64,000 bases of DNA from NCBI RefSeq assembly GCF_007625115.1, contig NZ_VMNH01000023.1:1-64000 (forward strand), read 5' to 3'. Below the pieces are notes generated by a model, which was not told the origin of the DNA, did no database searches, and saw only the letters and a list, made by a program, of their open reading frames with translations. This document shows positions 7,777 through 17,260 of this stretch, one piece after another. A program made the position numbers and the translations under genes. Source of the DNA: Sedimenticola selenatireducens (GTDB lineage Bacteria > Pseudomonadota > Gammaproteobacteria > Chromatiales > Chromatiaceae). Within the stretch, counting starts at the first letter, position 1. Every line of letters starts with the position of its first letter.

Positions 7777-9072
7777 ATGAACATGAAGATTACACGTCGA
7801 GGATTTATTCAAACCGCTGGTGCTGCAACAGCAGCCGGCATGATCGGTGTACCCTACATTGCTCTGGGCGCTTCCAAAAAGGTCGTTGTAGTTGGCGGCG
7901 GTACTGCTGGCGCTACGGCTGCAAAGTATCTCCGTATGGCTGATCCGACCATGGATGTGACGCTGATCGAAGCCAACAGCAACTACTACACCTGCTACAT
8001 GAGCAACGAAGTATTGGGTGGCGAACGCTCCATGGACTCCATCAAGTTCGGCTATACCGGGCTCGGAAAGCATGGCGTAAAAGTCGTCCATGATAAGGTA
8101 ACGGGTATTGACGCCAAGGCACGGGTCGTAAAGACCTCCAGTGGCAGCACATACGCCTACGACCGCTGCATTGTCGCTCCCGGCATTGACTTCCAATGGG
8201 ACAAGATCGAAGGCTACGACGCCACGGTGGCTGAGAAGATTCCACACGCCTGGAAGGCCGGCCCACAAACTGCCATGCTGCGTAAACAGTTGGAAGACAT
8301 GAAGGATGGCGGTACCGTCGTCATTGCGGCACCACCCAACCCTTTCCGTTGCCCTCCTGGACCTTACGAGCGTGCCAGTCAGATCGCTATGTATCTGAAG
8401 CATCACAAGCCTAAATCAAAGGTTATGATCTTTGATCCAAAGCCTAAGTTCTCCAAGCAAGGCCTGTTCACCGGCGCCTGGAAAAAGATGTATGGCTATC
8501 AGACCGACAATGCCATGATCGAATGGCATGGCCAGCAGGAAGAGGCTGGTGTTGTGAAGGTCAATGCAGCCAACAACTCCATCGTTACCGCCTTTGGTGA
8601 TGAGATCAAGGCCGACGTTCTCAATGTTATCCCACCCCAAAAGGCCGGTGCTATCGCCTTTGCAGCGGGACTGACCAACGACAGCGGCTGGTGCCCCATT
8701 GACCTGGGTACGTTTGAATCCAAGATTCATCCCAATATCCATGTTATTGGTGATGCGAGTATCGCATCCAGCATGCCTAAGTCAGGTTACTCTGGTAACT
8801 CGCAGGCCAAGGTCTGTGCAGCCGCCATCGTAGCCATGATGAATGGTCAAGAGCCCGGTACGCCGTCCTACGTCAATACCTGCTACTCGATTGCGGGCAA
8901 AGACTATGGATTCTCTGTCGCGGCCGTTTACCGTTTGACGGAAGACCGCTCCAAGATCGCTTCCGTCTCTGGTGGCCTGACACCCGGCGATGCCAGTCCA
9001 GAAGTGTTCAAACGTGAAGTACTTTATGCACACAGCTGGTTCAAAAACATCACCCACGATATCTTTGGTTGA
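7777..9072 (+). CDS. fccB: FccB, FAD-binding subunit of flavocytochrome c sulfide dehydrogenase
   Basis: 431 residues. A Tat-type leader (RRGFIQ at 7-12) is followed by the FAD-binding glycine motif ([12 protein letters not shown], 38-49). YYTCY puts Cys73 at the site of the covalent cysteinyl-FAD known from Allochromatium. The two catalytic disulfide cysteines of the family are both visible, in NPFRCPPGP (Cys192) and [13 protein letters not shown] (Cys369). The protein should therefore be an active sulfide:cytochrome c oxidoreductase in the periplasm. It is co-transcribed with fccA and ends at a terminator. Confidence 0.95.
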   Translation: MNMKITRRGFIQTAGAATAAGMIGVPYIALGASKKVVVVGGGTAGATAAKYLRMADPTMDVTLIEANSNYYTCYMSNEVLGGERSMDSIKFGYTGLGKHGVKVVHDKVTGIDAKARVVKTSSGSTYAYDRCIVAPGIDFQWDKIEGYDATVAEKIPHAWKAGPQTAMLRKQLEDMKDGGTVVIAAPPNPFRCPPGPYERASQIAMYLKHHKPKSKVMIFDPKPKFSKQGLFTGAWKKMYGYQTDNAMIEWHGQQEEAGVVKVNAANNSIVTAFGDEIKADVLNVIPPQKAGAIAFAAGLTNDSGWCPIDLGTFESKIHPNIHVIGDASIASSMPKSGYSGNSQAKVCAAAIVAMMNGQEPGTPSYVNTCYSIAGKDYGFSVAAVYRLTEDRSKIASVSGGLTPGDASPEVFKREVLYAHSWFKNITHDIFG

Positions 9073-9090
9073 TAGAACCTTAGCGCAATA

Positions 9091-9120
9091 AAGAAACGGG
9101 GCCATCTGGCCCCGTTTCTT
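9091..9120 (+). terminator. Bidirectional terminator between fccB and the minus-strand cytochrome gene
   Basis: A perfect 14-bp stem (AAGAAACGGGGCCA / TGGCCCCGTTTCTT) with A-rich and T-rich ends. It lies between two convergent genes, 18 bp after the fccB stop and 24 bp from the end of the cytochrome gene. Confidence 0.85.
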
Positions 9121-9143
9121 ATTAATATCCATCTAACAACAAC

Positions 9144-9938
9144 TCACCGAGGCATTTGTGGCATCGGCATCTGCGGCATGGGCATTTGAGGCATCTGCGG
9201 CATCGGCATTTGCGGCCATGGGTTACGCGCATAATTGGGGAAATCTGGGTTCAACCAACCCGGCGTGGCGAGCTTTTCCTTTGGTGGTTCAATCCTCGAT
9301 ACATAGTCCAGCACAGCCAGCTCTTCACGTGGAGTAAACCGCTGGATCTGCTTTACCATCTTAGAATCCGCATTTCGCCGCTTACCTGAACGAATCCAAT
9401 CAAACTGACGAATCAGATAATAGTAATTTTGACCCTGAATCATCGGAATATGATCTTTTATATCTCCCTCGCCTGACTTACCATGACACTCAGCACACTC
9501 CTCCGCATACAGCTTCTCCCCCATGGCCAAGTCATAACCAGGTCCAACAGTATTATTTGGACTCATGGGTAATTGGGAAATATAGGCGGCGACATCGGCA
9601 ATCTCTTGGGCACCCCCCAATAATCTTGGAGAGGTGAACGGCAACATGGTTGGGTTATCACGATTTCTGGCTCGTATATCAGCCAATTGCTTAATCAGTA
9701 CGCTGGCCCGCTGCCCGGCAATCTGTGGATACATGCCATCCGGGCTGGCCCAGCCCTCCGGCCGATGACAAACCGTGCAAATCATGTAGACCTTCTTGCC
9801 GTTTTGTATATCAGGCGTCAAGTGAATAGCTTTCTCGACTTCGCGCGCGGCCTCTTCTAAGCCTTGTGCTGATAATAAACTGGCATTGACACTCAGCACT
9901 GCAAAGAGAATGCTTTTTACGCCTTTTCCAAACACCAT
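9144..9938 (-). CDS. Periplasmic diheme cytochrome c with a Met/Pro/Gln-rich C-terminal tail
   Basis: 264 residues from the ATG at 9938, which has AGGGAGG upstream and begins a signal peptide (about 1-25); the frame is open further to 10010. Two class I heme motifs are visible, CTVCH at 54-58 and CAECH at 148-152, giving a c4/c553-like diheme cytochrome. The last 24 residues are almost only M, P and Q (repeats of MPQ and MPMPQ). Such methionine-rich tails can bind Cu(I), but that is inference. It faces fccAB tail to tail, so it could accept electrons from sulfide oxidation; this is not shown. Confidence 0.82.
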   Translation of the reverse strand: MVFGKGVKSILFAVLSVNASLLSAQGLEEAAREVEKAIHLTPDIQNGKKVYMICTVCHRPEGWASPDGMYPQIAGQRASVLIKQLADIRARNRDNPTMLPFTSPRLLGGAQEIADVAAYISQLPMSPNNTVGPGYDLAMGEKLYAEECAECHGKSGEGDIKDHIPMIQGQNYYYLIRQFDWIRSGKRRNADSKMVKQIQRFTPREELAVLDYVSRIEPPKEKLATPGWLNPDFPNYARNPWPQMPMPQMPQMPMPQMPMPQMPR

Positions 9939-10180
9939 TTCCGCCTCCCTATTGGTACCCTTTCGGAACTGTTGCATATAATTATTATATGACCGCAATG
10001 TTACAGGCACGTAGCTTTGAAGCGTAACTGTTACAAATATGAGACATCAATAGGGTATTTCCCTTAGCAGTAGAATAAATAGAAATATCAAAAGGGCTTA
10101 TGATGTCTCACTATCGGTGCCAGATCACTTCTAATGTACACTAGGCTTCCGTGAAATCTGGCTAGGACAATCATGTCAAA

Positions 10181-12184
10181 ATGAATATCCGATGGAAACT
10201 CTTCACCACCATCAGCACAGCCTTGGTCATTAATTTAGCTGTCGGCTTTTATGCTTCAATCAGTTTCAAGCAGGCGACAAATAATGCAAGCCAGATAGCC
10301 GAGCAGACCTTCCAGATTGTAACGGAAAGTCTTGCCACCCAAGTCCACTTCAAAAAACAGGTTCAAGAGTGGAAAAACATATTGATTCGAGGTCATCAAC
10401 CGCTCCTCTACCAGAAATACCTGGATCAATTTCAGCAAGAAGAGCAAAAAACACAACACAGCATTGTTACTCTATTGAGTAAGCTGGAACCTAATACACC
10501 GGCCTGGCAGGCCGCCTCTGATTTTAAAATGGCCCACCTCAACCTGGGTCAACAATACCGACAGGCACTCGATTCTATTAAAGAGATCAGTAGCGATACC
10601 ACTATCGAAGTCGATAGGCAGGTTAGGGGAATAGATCGTCAACCCACTGAACTGATGGACCAAGTTGTCGCGTCCGCAGTAATGTACAAACAGGAAAAAC
10701 TCGAAAAACTGACGCATCATCAGCGAGAGATTGAACAGCGTATTCTTATTGCCGTTATCAGCCTGTTAACTCTGACAATCATTACACTGGTTTGGCTTGC
10801 CGATCGAATGATCGCGCATCCCATTGTTCAAGCCACAAACGTTGCCCGGCGCATCACCCAGGGAAACCTCACAGGCCCCATACCGGAAAGAGGCAACGAT
10901 GAGGCCGGTGAACTGTTACAAGCACTCAAAACCATGCAAGAGAGTCTGGCCGGTTCGCAGAATGAACTGAAGCATGAGAAATCCTTACTGTCTGAACGGG
11001 TAGAGCGGAGAACACTTGCACTCAACATTGCCAACGCTGAGTTAGCACAAGCCGCCAAGACCAAAGATATGTTCCTGGCGACGATGAGTCATGAATTGCG
11101 TACACCACTGACTACGGTCATGGGACTGACTGAAATGCTTCAAGATGCGTTATACGGCCCTGTAAACAGCGGCCAGAATCGTGCGTTGGGCACGATTCAA
11201 GAAAGCTCACGCCACTTGCTAACGCTAATCAACGATATCCTGGATGTCGCCAAGGTCGAATCAGGAAAAATGGAGCTGAAATGGGACTATCTCCCGGTAG
11301 ACCAGCTTGTCGAAGCCAGCCTGAGGCTGGTTCGCCAACCCGCTAATATGAAACGCCATCATCTTGAACAGCAGATTGACCCTTCAGTAAAACTGATCCA
11401 TGGTGACGGGCGGCGCTTGAAGCAACTGCTGGTCAATCTATTGAGCAATGCCATCAAATTCACCCCAGAAGGCGGCAAGATTGGCCTTCAGATTAAAGGT
11501 AACGATGAGCAGGGCCAGGTTGAACTCTCCGTTTGGGATGATGGAATTGGTATTGAGACCACACAACTGCAACACCTGTTTGAACCTTTTGTACAGTTGG
11601 ATAATGAATCAACCCGCCGATACAGCGGCACCGGATTGGGTCTCACCCTAGTAAAACGTATGGCGCAACTGCACGGCGGTGATGTGGCAGTTGAAAGTGA
11701 AGTGGGTAAAGGCAGTCGCTTTACCGTTACGCTCCCTTGGTCCAGGGATGACAACTGCGCCCATCACCAAAAGCTGACCGAAGCACACTTGGCCGGATCA
11801 CCTGCACAACACCAGTCGATACAAGGCGTCACTCTCCTGCTGACAGAAGATAACCCGGCCAACCAAGCCATGATGAGTGATTTTCTGCGCCTTCAAGGGT
11901 TTAATGTTGTGAGTGCGGGCAGCGGCATTGAAGCATTAAAGCTGGCCTATGAGCATCTTCCGGGTATTATCCTGATGGACATCCAGCTGAGCGATATGGA
12001 TGGCTTGGAGGTCACCCGCCAACTACGAAACCACCCTGTTCTGGCGAACACCCCAATAATAGCACTGACCGCACTGGCCATGCCGGGTGACCGTGAACGA
12101 TGCCTTGATGCGGGGATGAATGATTACCTCAGCAAGCCGGTTGGACTGAAAGAGATCTATCACAGACTGCTGACCTATCTGTAG
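10181..12184 (+). CDS. Hybrid sensor histidine kinase with receiver domain
   Basis: 667 residues. One membrane segment near 9-28 and a second near 188-207 enclose a helical periplasmic region of about 160 residues with no recognised ligand pocket. HAMP (about 210-262) and a coiled coil follow. HisKA has its phospho-acceptor at His304 (MSHELRTPL). The ATPase domain has N and G boxes (LLSNAIKF, GTGLGLTLV). A receiver domain carries its phospho-Asp near 600 (LMDIQLSD). A diguanylate cyclase follows 54 bp later, so the pair may link a signal to c-di-GMP. The signal is unknown. Confidence 0.88.
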   Translation: MNIRWKLFTTISTALVINLAVGFYASISFKQATNNASQIAEQTFQIVTESLATQVHFKKQVQEWKNILIRGHQPLLYQKYLDQFQQEEQKTQHSIVTLLSKLEPNTPAWQAASDFKMAHLNLGQQYRQALDSIKEISSDTTIEVDRQVRGIDRQPTELMDQVVASAVMYKQEKLEKLTHHQREIEQRILIAVISLLTLTIITLVWLADRMIAHPIVQATNVARRITQGNLTGPIPERGNDEAGELLQALKTMQESLAGSQNELKHEKSLLSERVERRTLALNIANAELAQAAKTKDMFLATMSHELRTPLTTVMGLTEMLQDALYGPVNSGQNRALGTIQESSRHLLTLINDILDVAKVESGKMELKWDYLPVDQLVEASLRLVRQPANMKRHHLEQQIDPSVKLIHGDGRRLKQLLVNLLSNAIKFTPEGGKIGLQIKGNDEQGQVELSVWDDGIGIETTQLQHLFEPFVQLDNESTRRYSGTGLGLTLVKRMAQLHGGDVAVESEVGKGSRFTVTLPWSRDDNCAHHQKLTEAHLAGSPAQHQSIQGVTLLLTEDNPANQAMMSDFLRLQGFNVVSAGSGIEALKLAYEHLPGIILMDIQLSDMDGLEVTRQLRNHPVLANTPIIALTALAMPGDRERCLDAGMNDYLSKPVGLKEIYHRLLTYL

Positions 12185-12238
12185 ACACGCTTACCATGTA
12201 TGTGGTGTATGATTGGCCAGCCGAAGGAAAAACCTTAT

Positions 12239-13363
12239 ATGGATCATCAGGAAATCATAGAGCGCGAAAATCAAGCCATGCGGGCCACCTATGCCCAGCA
12301 GTTACGTTTTCGGCGCTATCTAATGGCAGTAACAAGCTATCTGATTGGCGCCTTCATGGTAGGCCTACTGGTCTGGCTCGGATATCTCACAATGGAGTAC
12401 TACCTCTACTTCATTGGCCTGATGGTTTTAATCAACGCACTCTTTTTCGTGCTATTCAAAACCGGTCTCAATCTGCGCTTCAGTGACCCCAGCCTGACAT
12501 CATTGCAGATTGTTGCCAGTACGATTTTAACGGTACAGATTTCATACTTGGTCACGGATGGCCGCGGCATACTGTTACTCCTCTACCTTACCAGTCATCT
12601 CTTCGGCGTTTTCAGGCTCAGCTTTCGACAATTTCTGCTGTTAGATGCCTTTTCCATTGCCGCCTATGGCTTGATGCTACAACTCCTCATACAGAATCGC
12701 CCTGAGACGATCGACATCAATCTTGAGATCTTGTACTGGGCTGCCCTTATTATTGTACTACCCTCATTTGCCCTGATGGGTGCTTATCTGAATCGACTAC
12801 GTGAGCGGTTGAATGAGCGAAACACCCATCTCAACAAGGCTTTGAAGAAGATTCAAGAATTGGCCGTTACGGACGAACTTACCGGCCTGCATAATCGACG
12901 TTCAATCATGAGCGAACTTTCCAAGGAGTGGGAGCGAACAGAACGAAGTGGCAATCATTTCTGCATTGCCCTGATGGATCTGGATCTGTTCAAAGAAATT
13001 AACGATACCTACGGTCATCATGCTGGCGATACTGTTCTGAAACGATTCGCCAGTCTGGTATCAAAGGAACTGCGTAGCCCTGACAGTATTGGCCGTTATG
13101 GCGGAGAAGAGTTCCTCCTGATTATGCCGAACACTCGAATCATAGAAGCAAAAACGGTTACCGAACGTATCAGAGAAAAGGTTGCTGGATATACTCACGA
13201 TGATATTGACCAGGGACTCACCATTCACGTTTCCATCGGCATTGCTGAATACCAAAACCAGTCAACCCAAGAGTTGCTAAAACAGGCTGATACGGCGCTC
13301 TATGAATCAAAGAACAACGGGCGTAATCGAGTCTCTATTCACACAACACACCTCTTTGATTAA
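12239..13363 (+). CDS. Membrane-bound diguanylate cyclase (GGDEF)
   Basis: 374 residues from the ATG at 12239, preceded by GAAGGA; the frame is open further to 12200. The N-terminal half has about five or six transmembrane helices, followed by a coiled coil. The GGDEF domain has the active signature GGEEF at 288-292 and an RxxD inhibitory site (RSPD, 279-282) five residues before it. It should make c-di-GMP under product control. It follows the hybrid kinase and probably shares its transcript. Confidence 0.9.
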   Translation: MDHQEIIERENQAMRATYAQQLRFRRYLMAVTSYLIGAFMVGLLVWLGYLTMEYYLYFIGLMVLINALFFVLFKTGLNLRFSDPSLTSLQIVASTILTVQISYLVTDGRGILLLLYLTSHLFGVFRLSFRQFLLLDAFSIAAYGLMLQLLIQNRPETIDINLEILYWAALIIVLPSFALMGAYLNRLRERLNERNTHLNKALKKIQELAVTDELTGLHNRRSIMSELSKEWERTERSGNHFCIALMDLDLFKEINDTYGHHAGDTVLKRFASLVSKELRSPDSIGRYGGEEFLLIMPNTRIIEAKTVTERIREKVAGYTHDDIDQGLTIHVSIGIAEYQNQSTQELLKQADTALYESKNNGRNRVSIHTTHLFD

Positions 13364-13395
13364 CTCCGAGACAGCAGAGATCACCGTTATTTAGA

Positions 13396-14691
13396 TCAGG
13401 CAGCAGGTGTTGAGTTATCCATCAGATACTCAGCGAGAAGTTCAGTTAATCCGATAACCTCAACATCCATCTCGCGATCCTCTATTCCCTCCTCCAACAC
13501 TATGCGACAGTTAGCGCAGGAGGTAACCATTGTTGTCACACCGAGCGATTCAATCTGCTGCTTTTTGCGATCAAACACCTTCAATCGCAAATCTTCCGCT
13601 CGTTCGTTGGCACTGACACCGCCACCGCCACCGCAGCACCAGTTCATACTCCCATGGTCAGTCATCTCGACAAATCCAGATGAGACTGAATCAAGCAGTG
13701 TTCTCGGGGACTCTATAACGCCACCACGACGCACTATTTGGCAAGGATCATGGAAGGTTAAAGGCGTGTCGGTTTTACCCGTAAATTGCAGGCGACCCTC
13801 CTTTTGCAATTGATCAAGTAACTCCAGTATATGAATAACTTCAAATTTATATGCACGACCGATTAGATTGGGGCCTTCCCAACGAATCGCAGTATAGGCA
13901 TGTCCGCATTCGGGGCTAATGACATACTTGACGCCTAATGCCTCAGCCGCAATTACAACCCGGCTAACGATCTCTTTGGCAGCGTCATGACTACCTATTT
14001 GTATCCCACTGTTGGTCGCCTCAAACGCCTCACTGCTGATTGTCCAGGAGACATTAGCTGCAGCAAAAATGCGTGCAACGCTTTCAATATATTCTGGAAA
14101 ATTCACCACCTCCATCGATGAAAACAGGGCCATGTAATCCGCACCTGACTGATCAAGCGGGATCTTCAGACCAGTACTCTTCTCAACATGGACTAATGCC
14201 GCCTTGAGGGTCTTCAATGTAACCCCCATTGGGCTACCAATGGTCAATGCGCGCTTGGTTGCCTCCTGCAAGCCCACAGGCGTGTACCCAGCAGCAGAAA
14301 ATCCTTCACGTTCCTTGCGAATCATGTAAGTAATATCGATACCAACTGGGCAGACCATGGAACAACGACCACACATGGTGCAACTGTCATAGACAAGCGT
14401 TTCCCAATCCGCAAAGTCCTGCTCTTTTAGCGGTTGACTCAAGCCCATCTTGATCAAAAATTTTCCCCAAAATGTATGCTTTTCACGCCATAACCGGCGC
14501 ATAGGCTCCAGCTTATAGATCGGGGTATAACGAGGATCACTGGTCTCGGTATAAAACAAACATGCCTCGGCACAGAGACCGCAATGAACGCAGGAGGAGA
14601 AATAGGCCTCAATTCTAGAATCAATTTGCTGATCAAGAACTTCGATACCTTTTGCGAAATTATAACTCATAGTCTCTCCCATCTTAGGCAT
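13396..14691 (-). CDS. DsrK/HdrD-like iron-sulfur protein at the end of the formate dehydrogenase operon
   Basis: 431 residues, or 424 if translation starts at the ATG at 14670, which has the better ribosome site (GGGAG). Two 4Fe-4S ferredoxin motifs are visible, CVHCGLCAEAC near residue 35 and CTMCGRCSMVCP near 105. The C-terminal half has the CCG-type cysteine-rich layout of HdrD/DsrK/GlpC: a degenerate first copy with ISPECGHAY, and a second with WCCGGGGG and SCANC. DsrK-type proteins reduce disulfides or trisulfides at a noncubane cluster with electrons from a DsrM-type cytochrome. It overlaps the DsrM-like gene by 8 bp if the first start is used. No dsrAB is in the window, so the substrate is unknown. 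Confidence 0.8.
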   Translation of the reverse strand: MPKMGETMSYNFAKGIEVLDQQIDSRIEAYFSSCVHCGLCAEACLFYTETSDPRYTPIYKLEPMRRLWREKHTFWGKFLIKMGLSQPLKEQDFADWETLVYDSCTMCGRCSMVCPVGIDITYMIRKEREGFSAAGYTPVGLQEATKRALTIGSPMGVTLKTLKAALVHVEKSTGLKIPLDQSGADYMALFSSMEVVNFPEYIESVARIFAAANVSWTISSEAFEATNSGIQIGSHDAAKEIVSRVVIAAEALGVKYVISPECGHAYTAIRWEGPNLIGRAYKFEVIHILELLDQLQKEGRLQFTGKTDTPLTFHDPCQIVRRGGVIESPRTLLDSVSSGFVEMTDHGSMNWCCGGGGGVSANERAEDLRLKVFDRKKQQIESLGVTTMVTSCANCRIVLEEGIEDREMDVEVIGLTELLAEYLMDNSTPAA

Positions 14692-15325
14692 TCACACCTT
14701 TGCGCGCCATTGTTGCACCGGTATAGGCACGACTAAACGCAAAGGTAAAAGCGTGCATCAGGTTGCTAAATGGGAAATAAATCAGTAGTAGTTCAGCAAG
14801 AAACAGATGCAGCAACCGCAATGGTTCAAAAGCCTGCGCCAATGCCAGACAACCCGTAAGCATTACCAGAAAGACCAACCCGATTCCGACATAGTCATCA
14901 ATGGATGAGAGCAAGCGGGTAACCGGATGCAATACCCGATGTAACCAGAGCAAGAGTAGACCAATAAAGGCCAGTTCCGCACTGACAATAAAGGCCCAAT
15001 AGGGCAAAGCAGGCCAGCTAAAACCCGTTATTCTCTCCGAGAAAAACGTCACGTGCGGTTGCGCAAAAATAAGCAGTGCAAATAATCCCAGGTGAAATAG
15101 ATAACCTGCAATTACAGTGAGTCGGCCGCGAGTGGCAACATCACGCCTTGGTATAAACCGGCTGAATAGAGTACGTAGCGCACCGGCAGAACCTTCCGCC
15201 CGAGGGCGTGAAAAATCCTTTTTTAATCCCGCACGTAGAATCGAAATAATCCGATAGATCACGCCGAGTACAAAAACTCCAAACGCAAAATACCATAAAG
15301 GACCATCAATCAGCTCCCCGATCAT
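14684..15325 (-). CDS. DsrM/NarI-like membrane cytochrome b
   Basis: A 213-residue membrane protein with five predicted helices and scattered histidines (for example FHLGLFALL, WLHRVLHP, NLMHAF), fitting the NarI/DsrM heme b quinol oxidoreductase family. It starts in a 4-bp ATGA overlap with the formate dehydrogenase cytochrome b gene and overlaps the DsrK-like gene, so translation is coupled. The pair resembles DsrMK, which moves electrons between the quinone pool and a cytoplasmic thiol/disulfide site. Confidence 0.8.
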   Translation of the reverse strand: MIGELIDGPLWYFAFGVFVLGVIYRIISILRAGLKKDFSRPRAEGSAGALRTLFSRFIPRRDVATRGRLTVIAGYLFHLGLFALLIFAQPHVTFFSERITGFSWPALPYWAFIVSAELAFIGLLLLWLHRVLHPVTRLLSSIDDYVGIGLVFLVMLTGCLALAQAFEPLRLLHLFLAELLLIYFPFSNLMHAFTFAFSRAYTGATMARKGVNA

Positions 15326-16419
15326 TGCCCTGTCTCCTGCGTTAGACTCGATGGCATTGAATTGGCTTTAGTGTCACCCTGCAATCGAGATACCTCATCT
15401 TCCATAATGACCTCATTCTGCTCTTCACAAAGCTCGGCCCATTGCTCGTGATGCTCTTTCGCCCAATTCAGATCGCAATAACCTGTGGTCATACCATCAA
15501 GGGCTCCCTCCATACCCACAGAGCCGATATAGATGTGTCCCATGATGACCACAATCATTACCAGCGTCGTAATGCCATGGGAAACATGCGACAACTCCAT
15601 CAGCACACGTCCTTGCCCAAACACAGGAAAAACCAGCACAAGACCGGAGCCGACAATCACGCCCCCAACCAACACCAGCATCCAGAACATGCTTTTCTCA
15701 CCCATGTTGAAAAAATTAGACGGCACATGGCCCTTGCCAATCAAGCCTCCACCTTTCAACAACCAGGTAAGATCACCCTTTTGATAAATGTTACGCCGCA
15801 CAAAACGAAAGAAAACCAGGACCAGTGCCACAGCAAACAATGGCCCAAACAGGTTATGCCCCTCCTTGCTCGCAGAGGCGAGTAGCGAGAAGAACTCTTG
15901 ACCCACTATTGGTATCAACAGAGAACGACCAAATAGCAATATCAATCCAGTGAAGGCTAAAAACAGGAAAATTGCAGCCAAGCACCAGTGAATGGTTCGC
16001 TCGTAGAGAGAATAGCGAAACAGCTTTTTATCACTCATGCCCGACACGACCTTTATGCGGCCGCGTACTATAAAAAAGATGATCAGCAGTAACAGCATAC
16101 CGGCCAATAGGTAACCACCATAAGGTATCAGTTGCGTCATGCGGAAATTCCGCCACTTATCACCATACGGATTAATGAGTACACCACTGTCGGCACTCTT
16201 AACTTGGCTATTACCTACAGCAATAGCGTCGCGTTGGCGCACCTCTCGCCACAGGTCAGCAGATGGATTGGGAATTTGAATAGGTTGTGTATTTTTGCCG
16301 GATTCAGCACTTGCCGTTGACATCACTAGCAGAGGTGACAGCATTATCAGGATGAGCAGATAAAAAACCCAGTCGTCACCTATGCCATACCCCTTATGTG
16401 GGATTAAAGCCCTTCTCAT
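15322..16419 (-). CDS. fdhC: Formate dehydrogenase cytochrome b subunit (gamma)
   Basis: 365 residues. An N-terminal signal-like segment (about 18-38) and a periplasmic stretch precede four core helices of the FdhI/FdnI cytochrome b556 family. Histidines suited to bind heme b are seen in YERTIHWCLA, KEGHNLFGP, SHVSHGI and MGHIYIGS. It should anchor FdhAB and pass electrons to quinone. A long charged C-terminal tail (about 315-365) is cytoplasmic and longer than usual. AGGAGA precedes the ATG. It lies 195 bp after fdhB with a strong hairpin in the gap. Confidence 0.88.
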   Translation of the reverse strand: MRRALIPHKGYGIGDDWVFYLLILIMLSPLLVMSTASAESGKNTQPIQIPNPSADLWREVRQRDAIAVGNSQVKSADSGVLINPYGDKWRNFRMTQLIPYGGYLLAGMLLLLIIFFIVRGRIKVVSGMSDKKLFRYSLYERTIHWCLAAIFLFLAFTGLILLFGRSLLIPIVGQEFFSLLASASKEGHNLFGPLFAVALVLVFFRFVRRNIYQKGDLTWLLKGGGLIGKGHVPSNFFNMGEKSMFWMLVLVGGVIVGSGLVLVFPVFGQGRVLMELSHVSHGITTLVMIVVIMGHIYIGSVGMEGALDGMTTGYCDLNWAKEHHEQWAELCEEQNEVIMEDEVSRLQGDTKANSMPSSLTQETGQ

Positions 16420-16552
16420 CAGTATCTCCTAAAAGACCAGCTAGTAGCGTAAAGATGCAGTGGCCGTACGAACATAAAAATCTCCTAGCGCTGTAACCAC
16501 CACCTAAGTCAATCTCTTTATCCGTGTTTCACCGCAGTAATCTATAGCCCCA

Positions 16553-16591
16553 TGATGAGCCAGCCAGATTAAACATATGGCTGGCTCATCA
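16553..16591 (-). other. Strong hairpin between fdhB and fdhC
   Basis: A perfect 14-bp inverted repeat (TGATGAGCCAGCCA with TGGCTGGCTCATCA, 11-bp loop) lies 24 bp after the fdhB stop, inside the formate dehydrogenase operon. There is no T run after it in the direction of transcription, so it fits a partial terminator or an mRNA processing/stabilising structure that sets different levels for fdhAB and the downstream membrane genes. Confidence 0.5.
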
Positions 16592-16614
16592 ATAAGCGCA
16601 ATATCTAACGGTCG

Positions 16615-17244
16615 CTACTTCTTATTGCTGGCCTTACCTTCCATACCACGCGTCTGACGAAGTGAGGCATTTTGATATGAGACGCCTCTGTTCAACACAC
16701 TCGCACCACGGTTAATGACGCGTTCACGATAGATGTTGGAGACCACATTGGCATCACCCGCCAACAACGCCTTGGTTGAACACATCTCGGCACACAATGG
16801 CAGCTTGCCTTCTGCCAAGCGGTTGGCGCCGTACTTGCTGTATTCTTCATGGCTGTGATCTTCCTCTGGCCCACCGGCACAGAAGGTACACTTATCCATC
16901 TTGCCACGCGAGGCAAAGGCACCGTCTTCAGGAAACTGTGGCGCACCAAACGGACAGGCATAGAAACAGTAGCCACAACCAATGCAGATATCCTTGTCAT
17001 GCAGCACCACACCGTCCGCCGTGGTATAGAAACAGTCAACCGGGCAGACCGCTGCACAGGGCGCATCGGAGCAATGCATACAGGCTACAGAGAGCGAGCG
17101 CTCGCCCGGCTCACCATCTTTGATGGTGACAACGCGACGCCGATTAACACCCCAGGGCACTTCATTTTCATTTTTACAGGCAGTAACACAGCCGTTGCAT
17201 TCGATGCAGCGTTCAGCGTCACAATAGAATTTCATTCGAGCCAT
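16615..17244 (-). CDS. fdhB: Formate dehydrogenase iron-sulfur subunit (beta)
   Basis: 209 residues with four 4Fe-4S motif groups in the DMSO reductase beta-subunit pattern: CIECNGCVTAC, CMHCSDAPCAAVCP, CIGCGYCFYACP and the final C..C set (CTFCAGG ... CAEMC). It carries electrons from the Mo subunit to the cytochrome b subunit. It starts 16 bp after fdhA. There is no membrane helix at the C-terminus, unlike E. coli FdnH, so it depends on FdhC for anchoring. Confidence 0.93.
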   Translation of the reverse strand: MARMKFYCDAERCIECNGCVTACKNENEVPWGVNRRRVVTIKDGEPGERSLSVACMHCSDAPCAAVCPVDCFYTTADGVVLHDKDICIGCGYCFYACPFGAPQFPEDGAFASRGKMDKCTFCAGGPEEDHSHEEYSKYGANRLAEGKLPLCAEMCSTKALLAGDANVVSNIYRERVINRGASVLNRGVSYQNASLRQTRGMEGKASNKK

Positions 17245-17260
17245 TTTTTTATCCTCGTGT

